Below are positions 14,652-19,806 of a stretch of DNA of 19,806 bases, in pieces. The notes under the pieces are model-generated. The model had not been told where the DNA came from. It searched no databases and was given only the letters and a program-made list of their open reading frames with translations. Where the stretch lies: assembly GCA_023457715.1 (NCBI GenBank), contig JAEWKR010000016.1, positions 1-19,806 of the forward strand. Reading direction: 5' to 3'. The stretch's first letter is position 1, and the number at the start of each line of letters is the position of its first letter. The position numbers were made by a program, and so were the translations under genes. The DNA is from Verrucomicrobiota bacterium (GTDB lineage Bacteria > Verrucomicrobiota > Verrucomicrobiia > Opitutales > Opitutaceae).

Positions 14652-14702
14652 TTGGTCGACCCCGCGTTTCGTGGGTTGCGTGGACCCACAAGATCGACCC
14701 AA
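14652..14702. repeat. Two-part stem-loop between the binding-protein gene and the IS element
   Basis: The outer stem pairs TTGGTCGA (14652-14659) with TCGACCCAA (14694-14702) with one bulge. The inner stem GTGGGT (14671-14676) pairs with ACCCAC (14684-14689). It could terminate the upstream ABC operon, although there is no T-run, or it could be part of the IS end. It ends 10 bp from the transposase stop codon. Confidence 0.5.
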
Positions 14703-14711
14703 CCCCAACTC

Positions 14712-16064
14712 TCAAGAAACAGGGCTGGTGAGTGGGTCAGGGACGAGCGCTAAACCAAGGGACTTTGCTTTAGCGGTTAGGTATTTGAGTGTTCTTGCCC
14801 TCTGGGCATCGCCAGAGGCGGAGTGAAGTTCAGGACGGTACGGCACGCGGCGAGTGAGCATGACGTAGATGATGCGGGCGAGCTTGTGGGCCATGGCGGT
14901 GTTGGCCGCTTTGCCGCCTAGTTTGGCGCGCAGTCGGCGGTAGTGATCGCCCAGTTCGTTCTTGGCGTGGTGAAGGCCTTGGGCGGCCAGGCGCAGTGCA
15001 CGGGCGACACGGTTGTTGGTTCGTTGCGTGAAGCTGGAGAGAGGTTTGCCACCGCTGATGCGATTGTCCGGGGAGAGGCCGAGCCAGGAGGTAAAGTGTT
15101 TGATGGTAGGGAAGGCGGAGATGTCGCCGCCGAGTTCGCACCAGACGGTTTGCGCAGTGAGATTGCTGATCCCCGGGACGGTGCACAGGTCGACGCCATT
15201 GATGGCGCGCAGCAATGCGGCGTTGTTAAACTGGGGTCCGGTTTTGCTCACGGACTTTTGCGGGCGATCGGAGGCGGCGTCCTGGACCGGAGCCAAGAGG
15301 CGCATCTGTCGCTCCAACTCGGCATCGGTGTCGGCAATCTGCTGGCGAGTGAACTGGTATCCCTCGAAGGCCTGCCTTAGGCAGAAGAGGAGGTCCGGGC
15401 GGTAGTCGCCGCTTAGCGCCTTGCGGAGAGTATCCTCGCTCGCCTTGACGCGGGGATCGCGATGCTTGGCGAGGACGGCCGGGTCACGTTCGCCCGACAG
15501 GATCGCCTGCACGATGGCGGTGCCGGTCTCGCCATTGATGTCGGAGAGCACGTGATGGATCTGAACGTTCATTTGATCGAGTGCTTTATGCACATGCTGC
15601 GTCTGCCAGCACGCGCGCCGGACCAGCCCGTCGCGATGCCGCCAGAGAGTCCGCAAGGACCGGACCTCGGCATCGGGACGAAACGCGGCGCGCAGCAGAC
15701 CGACCGAATGCAGGTACTGCAGCCATTGGCAGTCCATCACATCGGATTTGCGCCCGGGGACGTTTTTAACGTGCCGCGGGTTGACCAGACATACCTCGAT
15801 GCCGGCTTCCTCCAGCAGCTCCGCCAGTGGGATCCAGTACACGCTGGTCGCCTCCATGGCCACAGACTTGATGCCAAAGGACTGAAGCCAGCGCACGAGC
15901 GCTCGCAGGTCATCGGTGAACGTTGGGAACGCGCGCACCGGCTGGTCGGTAGCCGATGGCGGGACGGCCGCATAGATCTCACGAGCACCGACATCGACTG
16001 CCGCGACATCAGGCCGAATCTGAGTGTGTACGACTTGGACTTTGGTCTTGCGCTTACGAGCCAT
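14712..16064 (-). CDS. IS110-family DEDD transposase
   Basis: A 450-residue recombinase of the IS110 family, which moves circular intermediates using a RuvC-like domain plus a C-terminal serine domain and, in characterised members, a bridge RNA. The DEDD acidic residues are visible: VAAVDVG (Asp24), SVAMEAT (Glu71) and GRKSDVMDCQWL (Asp108 and Asp111). A helical linker (about 190-310) leads to the Transposase_20 region, TVPGISNLTAQTVWCELGGD and FTSWLGLSPDNRISGGK, followed by NRVARALRLAAQ. No frameshift or stop interrupts it, so it may be active. ATG 16064 is preferred: a further in-frame ATG at 16112 adds an unrelated 16-residue tail and would overlap the stem at 16100-16110. The leader is C/T-rich (CCAACCATCCCTTCGTT). 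Confidence 0.93.
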   Translation of the reverse strand: MARKRKTKVQVVHTQIRPDVAAVDVGAREIYAAVPPSATDQPVRAFPTFTDDLRALVRWLQSFGIKSVAMEATSVYWIPLAELLEEAGIEVCLVNPRHVKNVPGRKSDVMDCQWLQYLHSVGLLRAAFRPDAEVRSLRTLWRHRDGLVRRACWQTQHVHKALDQMNVQIHHVLSDINGETGTAIVQAILSGERDPAVLAKHRDPRVKASEDTLRKALSGDYRPDLLFCLRQAFEGYQFTRQQIADTDAELERQMRLLAPVQDAASDRPQKSVSKTGPQFNNAALLRAINGVDLCTVPGISNLTAQTVWCELGGDISAFPTIKHFTSWLGLSPDNRISGGKPLSSFTQRTNNRVARALRLAAQGLHHAKNELGDHYRRLRAKLGGKAANTAMAHKLARIIYVMLTRRVPYRPELHSASGDAQRARTLKYLTAKAKSLGLALVPDPLTSPVS

Positions 16065-16285
16065 AACGAAGGGATGGTTGGACGTCGCCCAAAGGCGGCC
16101 CCGTGCGCTCATGCTGAGTATGCGAACTCTCTCAAACGGGATGCGCCGCTCACGCGGTGCTCACCAATGAAAGCGCGAGCGCACGGGCACCACGCTCAAA
16201 ACCGGGCTCCAGGGCACCAGTGTTAAGACGGTGTTAGCTTGCCCCTTCGGATGACGATGCTGGTCTAAACCGGCAGACCACCGCG
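16065..16285 (-). ncRNA. Candidate bridge RNA region of the IS110 element
   Basis: This non-coding segment upstream of the transposase is highly structured. An 11-bp perfect inverted repeat (16100-16110 CCCGTGCGCTC with 16177-16187) encloses 66 nt containing a small CCGC/GCGG hairpin (16146-16157). A second perfect stem, TGGTCT (16261-16266) with AGACCA (16275-16280), lies towards the outer end. IS110-group elements carry a bridge RNA of about 180 nt in this position, with separate target- and donor-binding loops. Position, size and structure fit, but the loops were not matched to target and donor, so this is inference. Confidence 0.5.
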
Positions 16286-16308
16286 CCCCAAGTTTCTTTT
16301 TGGAATGA

Positions 16309-16325
16309 TCGCGCCGCCGCGGCGC
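16309..16325. repeat. Perfect 7-bp GC stem-loop
   Basis: CGCGCCG and CGGCGCG flank a 3-nt loop. It is near the probable outer end of the IS element and may lie just inside or outside it. No T-run follows. Confidence 0.45.
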
Positions 16326-16337
16326 GTGTGGGTCGCT

Positions 16338-16389
16338 CAAAACTCAAAACCCAAATCCCAAAACCCAAAACCGCCCCGCGCAGCGGGGC
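16338..16389 (+). repeat. Five CAAAACC-type heptamers followed by a GC hairpin
   Basis: From 16338 to 16372 five in-register heptamers run: CAAAACT, CAAAACC, CAAATCC, CAAAACC, CAAAACC. A perfect 7-bp stem follows, GCCCCGC (16373-16379) and GCGGGGC (16383-16389) with a 3-nt loop. The complementary right arm seen at other loci is missing here. The remaining spacer to 16583 shows no gene and holds the leader of the epimerase gene; I could not assign a promoter with confidence. Confidence 0.7.
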
Positions 16390-16583
16390 CGCATTACCGT
16401 CATGCCCCGATCTAACTGACGCCCGGGCCCGCGCCGTATCGGCTGAAACCTCACGGATCGTGCCACTGTTGGAGCGTTCTGACTCAGAGTTGGATTGCTT
16501 CGGCGCTGCGCCCGAATTTTCATCTCCTCAGTCCTTGCAAGTTACCTCCGCGCGGGCCGTCCCCACGCGGGTCTCACCCCTTC

Positions 16584-17729
16584 ATGAAAACCCTGCCTCT
16601 GGTTCGCACCAGCCTCGCTGTGCTGGCCGCGTCGCTCACGGCCCTGTTCGCCTCCCCGGCTGCCTCGGCGCCGAAATCGTTTGGTAAGCTCCCCGATGGC
16701 CGCGAGGCGCATCTGTACACCCTGCAGAACGCCAAAGGTCTGCGGGCCGACATCACCAACTACGGTGGTACCGTTGTCAGCCTCTTCGTCCCCGACCGGG
16801 ACGGCAAGCTGGCCGACGTATCCCTCGGCTTCGACGACGTCGCGAAGTACGCCGCCAAATCGCCCTACTTCGGCGCGCTGATTGGCCGCTACGGCAATCG
16901 TATCGCGCACGGCAAGTTCACGCTCGACGGCAAGACCTACCAGCTGCCGCTCAACGATCACCCCGGCGACATCAAGTGTTCCCTCCACGGCGGCGACAAG
17001 GGCTTCGATAAAGTGCTGTGGGAAGCGCGCCAGACGACGATTGATGGCAATCCCGCCCTCGTGCTCACCTACGTCGCGAAGGACGGCGAGATGGGCTACC
17101 CCGGCAACCTCACGGCTGAGGTCACCTACACCGTCACCGACAAAAACGAGCTGCGGATCGACTACAAGGCGACGACCGACAAAGCCACCCCGGTCAACCT
17201 GACGAACCACACCTACTTCAACCTCAATGGTGAAGGCAATGGCACGATCCTCGACCACGTGCTGATGATCCGCGCCAAGAAGACCACGCCGGTCAACGCC
17301 GGCCTGATCCCCACTGGCAAGCTGGCCAAGGTCAAGGGCACGCCCTTCGACTTCACGAAGCCGACCGCGATCGGCGCCCGCATCGATCAGCAGGATGAGC
17401 AGCTGAAGTTCGGCGGCGGTTACGACCACAACTGGGCGCTCGACAACCAGAGCGGCAAACTCGAGCTCGCGGCGACCCTCCACGAGCCGAAGTCCGGCCG
17501 TTTCATGGAAATCCTGACGACCGAGCCCGGCCTGCAATTCTACTCCGGCAACTTCCTCGACGGCACCCTCACCGGTCGTTCGGGCAAGACCTACCCGTAT
17601 CGCAGCGGCCTCTGCCTCGAGACCCAGCACTACCCCGACTCTCCGAATCACCCGAACTTCCCGAATACCATCCTGAAGCCGGGTGAGACGTACCGCAGCA
17701 CCACGATTCATCGTTTCAGCGTGAAGTAA
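16584..17729 (+). CDS. galM: Secreted aldose 1-epimerase (galactose mutarotase)
   Basis: A 381-residue epimerase interconverting alpha and beta anomers of galactose or related aldoses. Residues 1-29 form a Sec signal peptide (KTLPLVR, a hydrophobic core, cleavage near ASA-AP), so it should act in the periplasm. Active-site residues are in family context: GRYGNRIAHGKF (Arg106), SLHGG (His135), NLTNHTYFNLNG with catalytic acid His209, GYDHNW (Asp281) and CLETQHYPDSPN with catalytic base Glu346. ATG 16584 gives the complete signal peptide. The leader is C/T-rich (GTCTCACCCCTTC) without a Shine-Dalgarno. The symporter gene starts 24 bp after the stop, so the pair probably supplies the transporter's preferred sugar anomer. 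The exact sugar is not certain. Confidence 0.94.
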   Translation: MKTLPLVRTSLAVLAASLTALFASPAASAPKSFGKLPDGREAHLYTLQNAKGLRADITNYGGTVVSLFVPDRDGKLADVSLGFDDVAKYAAKSPYFGALIGRYGNRIAHGKFTLDGKTYQLPLNDHPGDIKCSLHGGDKGFDKVLWEARQTTIDGNPALVLTYVAKDGEMGYPGNLTAEVTYTVTDKNELRIDYKATTDKATPVNLTNHTYFNLNGEGNGTILDHVLMIRAKKTTPVNAGLIPTGKLAKVKGTPFDFTKPTAIGARIDQQDEQLKFGGGYDHNWALDNQSGKLELAATLHEPKSGRFMEILTTEPGLQFYSGNFLDGTLTGRSGKTYPYRSGLCLETQHYPDSPNHPNFPNTILKPGETYRSTTIHRFSVK

Positions 17730-17753
17730 TCCGGCCTTTTCCTCGCTTCGACC

Positions 17754-19448
17754 ATGCACCTCCTCGACTGGATAGTCATATCCCTGTATTTCGTACTCAT
17801 CGGCTGGGTAGCCTGGTGGTACGGCCGACACCAAAAGGACAGTGTCGATTACTTTCTCGCCGGGCGTAACGCCGGGTGGGTGGTGATTGGCTCGTCCATC
17901 TTCACTTCGAACATCGGTTCGGAGCACATCGTGGGTCTCGCTGGCCAGGGTGCCGCGACCGGCCTCGCCATGGCCCACTGGGAGATGCACGCGTGGTGCC
18001 TCATTGTCCTCGCCGGTGTGTTCGTGCCGTTCTACTACAAGTCCGGCGTCCAGACGATTCCCGAGTTCCTCGAGAAACGTTTCAACGCCCGCACCCGGAC
18101 GATTCTCTCCTGTGTATCGCTCGTCGCTTACGTGTTCACCAAGGTGAGCGTCACGGTTTACGCCGGCGCGATCGTTTTCCAGGCCTTGCTGCCCGACACC
18201 TTCGGCACCCCGCAGAATGCGTTCTGGTTCGGTGCGTTCTTCACGGTCATCGTGACCGGCATCTACACCGTGTTCGGCGGTATGCGCGCCATCATGTACA
18301 CGGCCACGCCGCAAGCCGTGATCATCCTCTTTGGGTCCGCCGTGATCACCACGATCGGTCTCAACCGGCTCGGCGGCTGGGGCGAACTCGTCACCCTCGC
18401 AAAGGATAACGCCGATGCGTTCGCGCTCTGGCGTCCGTTGTCGCACCCGGAATTCCCGTGGCTTGGCGTCCTCATTGCCTCGCCAATCATCGGCATCTGG
18501 TACTGGTGCACGGACCAATACATCGTCCAGCGCGCTCTCTCGGCAAAGGATCTCCCGACGGCCCGCCGTGGTGCTCTCTTCGGCGGTCTGCTCAAAGTTT
18601 GGCCGGTCTTCATCTTCCTGGTGCCCGGCATGATCGGCTGGGCGCTGCACCAGAAGGGCATCATCCAGCTGCCGATGAAGCTGGACTCGGCGGGCCTGGC
18701 AACCGCGACCATCGATGGCGATCAGGTCTTCCCGACGCTGGTGAAGACCCTCCTGCCGGTCGGTATTCGCGGCCTGATTGTCGCCTGCTTGCTCGCCGCC
18801 TTGATGAGTTCGCTCGCATCGCTCTTCAACTCGAGCGCCTCGCTCTTTACGGTTGATATCTACGACAAGCTCCGCCCGGGACAGCCGGCGAAGCACCTGC
18901 TCAACGTGGGTCGCCTTGCCACCGGCGCCGTGGTCGGCCTCGGCATGATCTGGATCCCGGTCATGGCGAAGATCTCAGGCGGCGGCCTTTACCAATACCT
19001 GCAAAGCGTGCAGGGGTATCTCGCGCCACCGATCACCGCCGTGTTCATCCTCGGCCTCTTCTGGAACCGCATCAATTCGCGCGGTGCCACGTGGGGCCTC
19101 GCGGGCGGCTTCGTGCTCGGCATGATCAAGCTGACCCTGCAGGGCTTCTACGGCGCTGCGGAAGGCAAGATCCACGACCCGGCGATCCTCGCCGCCATCG
19201 GCGACTTCAACTTCCTCTACGCCACGGGCGTCCTGTTCGTGTTGAGTGCGGTCATCATGGTGGTCGCTTCGCTCACCGCGCCGGCGCCGACCGCCGAGAA
19301 GCTGCGTGGACTCACCTGGACCTCCATCCGGGGCGAATGGGGTAGCGAAATCCGCAAGAGCTGGGATTTCGGCAACAAGACCCTCGCTTGGGCGATCACC
19401 CTGCTCGTGGGTGGCATGTACCTGTACTTCAGCTTCTGGCTGAAGTAA
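17754..19448 (+). CDS. Sodium/sugar symporter, SSS family (SGLT-like)
   Basis: A 564-residue inner-membrane protein with about 14 hydrophobic segments of the LeuT fold. The first segment has DWIVISLYFVLIGWVAWW (5-22). SSIFTSNIGSEHIVGLAGQG (47-66) is the unwound TM1-type sodium and substrate region. IIGIWYWCTDQYIVQRALSA (245-264) is a signature of SGLT-type sugar transporters. LMSSLASLFNSSASLFTVDIY (350-370) carries the paired serines of the Na2 site. It probably imports a hexose such as galactose or glucose with sodium. It follows the secreted epimerase by 24 bp, and an intrinsic terminator 22 bp after its stop closes the operon. The leader is C/T-rich (CCTTTTCCTCGCTTCGACC). The sugar is inferred from family and neighbour; myo-inositol or another polyol remains possible. 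Confidence 0.94.
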   Translation: MHLLDWIVISLYFVLIGWVAWWYGRHQKDSVDYFLAGRNAGWVVIGSSIFTSNIGSEHIVGLAGQGAATGLAMAHWEMHAWCLIVLAGVFVPFYYKSGVQTIPEFLEKRFNARTRTILSCVSLVAYVFTKVSVTVYAGAIVFQALLPDTFGTPQNAFWFGAFFTVIVTGIYTVFGGMRAIMYTATPQAVIILFGSAVITTIGLNRLGGWGELVTLAKDNADAFALWRPLSHPEFPWLGVLIASPIIGIWYWCTDQYIVQRALSAKDLPTARRGALFGGLLKVWPVFIFLVPGMIGWALHQKGIIQLPMKLDSAGLATATIDGDQVFPTLVKTLLPVGIRGLIVACLLAALMSSLASLFNSSASLFTVDIYDKLRPGQPAKHLLNVGRLATGAVVGLGMIWIPVMAKISGGGLYQYLQSVQGYLAPPITAVFILGLFWNRINSRGATWGLAGGFVLGMIKLTLQGFYGAAEGKIHDPAILAAIGDFNFLYATGVLFVLSAVIMVVASLTAPAPTAEKLRGLTWTSIRGEWGSEIRKSWDFGNKTLAWAITLLVGGMYLYFSFWLK

Positions 19449-19470
19449 CCGGCCCGCTCGTTTCCCCTTC

Positions 19471-19500
19471 AGCCCCGGCCTCACCCGTCGGGGCTTTTTT
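19471..19500 (+). terminator. Rho-independent terminator of the epimerase-symporter operon
   Basis: AGCCCCG (19471-19477) pairs perfectly with CGGGGCT (19489-19495) across an 11-nt loop, and the stem runs directly into a T-run ending at 19500. It is the only classical intrinsic terminator I see in the window. Confidence 0.93.
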
Positions 19501-19514
19501 GTGCCCGCGAGCGT

Positions 19515-19589
19515 GATCCGGGATCCGGGATCCGAGATGCGTGATCCGGGTTCCGAGATCCGAGATGCGTGATCCGGGATTTAGGATCC
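19515..19589 (+). repeat. Heptamer tandem array, GATCCGG type
   Basis: Ten heptamers run in exact register from 19515 to 19584, then a partial GATCC. The consensus is GATCCGG, with variants GATCCGA, GATGCGT, GTTCCGA and GATTTAG. The triplet GATCCGA, GATGCGT, GATCCGG occurs twice, suggesting growth by duplication of a 3-unit block. It begins 14 bp after the terminator, outside any gene. Confidence 0.92.
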
Positions 19590-19676
19590 TGTGTGGCCGT
19601 GCGCTTGCGGTGTGTGTGGGCTAGCTGGCGCATCAGGGCGGTCGGCCGATTCGCAAGCCGGCAGCCGCACAGGAGG

Positions 19677-19802
19677 CGCCTACCGCCCACCGCCCACCGC
19701 CTACCGCCTACCGCCTACCGCCTACCGCCTCCCGCCCACCGCCTACCGCCCACCGCCTACCGCCTCCCGCCCACCGCCTACCGCCCACCGCCCACCGCCT
19801 AC
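19677..19802 (+). repeat. Heptamer tandem array, CGCCYAC type, 18 units
   Basis: Eighteen units of 7 bp run in perfect register with no indel. Units are only CGCCTAC, CGCCCAC or CGCCTCC, so variation is confined to positions 5 and 6. The array stops 4 bp before the window edge with AGCC and may continue. The stretch 19590-19676 between the two arrays holds no gene that I can support. Confidence 0.95.
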
Positions 19803-19806
19803 AGCC

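Larger units (their letters stand above)
14704..16300 (-). mobile_element. IS110-family insertion sequence, approximate limits
   Basis: The element includes the transposase gene, only a few bases beyond its stop codon, and a roughly 200-bp 5' non-coding segment to about 16280-16300. That layout, with long non-coding DNA on the transposase 5' side, fits the IS110 group rather than the IS1111 group. I could not define the exact ends: the family has no long terminal inverted repeats and makes no clear target duplication. The interrupted site is between a REP-like hairpin (14625-14651) and the spacer upstream of the epimerase gene. Confidence 0.7.

Noticed and set aside
14596..14711. tRNA or attachment site at the IS border
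   Set aside because: The stem-loops do not form a cloverleaf with anticodon and CCA end; they read as REP-like and simple hairpins.
16542..18896. A 784-codon open frame on the minus strand opposite the epimerase and symporter genes
   Set aside because: It is antisense to two well-conserved genes, with low-complexity Glu/Val/Arg/Gly composition and no recognisable domain.
19515..19802. CRISPR array
   Set aside because: Units are 7 bp with no spacers and no cas genes nearby; these are simple tandem arrays.

Overview
The window is GC-rich, densely coded chromosomal DNA of ordinary housekeeping content. Two traits suggest a Verrucomicrobiota (Opitutaceae-like) bacterium. The gene set fits: a Pgi with a C-terminal extension, an exported aldose 1-epimerase beside an SGLT-type symporter, IlvD, UvrB and Hpt. 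Most starts also lack a Shine-Dalgarno purine run and carry a C/T-rich tract directly before ATG. The taxonomic call is inference; no rRNA or other marker gene is present.

Layout from left to right. Positions 1-278 hold no gene, only repeat debris. A DPM1-like family 2 glycosyltransferase (279-1025, minus) diverges from a small lipoprotein (1165-1500) and an RlmI-type PUA/SAM methyltransferase (1578-2744). A two-segment membrane coiled-coil protein (3228-4727, minus) converges on the methyltransferase across a spacer that has been tandemly duplicated together with the 3' tails of both genes. Then come ilvD (5068-6768), pgi (6917-8497) and uvrB (8835-10871) on the plus strand, and hpt (11028-11624) on the minus strand. 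An ABC ATPase and solute-binding protein pair (11932-14595) follows with no permease in the window. An IS110-family element (transposase 14712-16064, minus) has a structured 5' non-coding segment that is a candidate bridge RNA. The window ends with an apparent operon of secreted aldose 1-epimerase and Na+/sugar symporter (16584-19448), closed by a clear intrinsic terminator, and then two heptamer tandem arrays.

The most unusual content is between the genes. Nearly every spacer carries degenerate arrays of short words, mostly 7 nt and sometimes 6 or 8, and in most spacers a second array of complementary words makes a large imperfect palindrome. The vocabulary differs at each locus (CCAAATC, GCTNTCA, ATTTCAA, GATCCGG, CGCCYAC and others) but the architecture recurs. 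Some arms run into the stop codon of a convergent gene or end at the base before a start codon. A separate 79-bp palindromic REPIN-like element occurs twice at identical length and in opposite orientations (8517-8595 and 11747-11825), with degenerate half copies elsewhere; one half copy lies next to the IS110 element. These repeats, the duplicated spacer and the candidate bridge RNA are the parts most worth following up.
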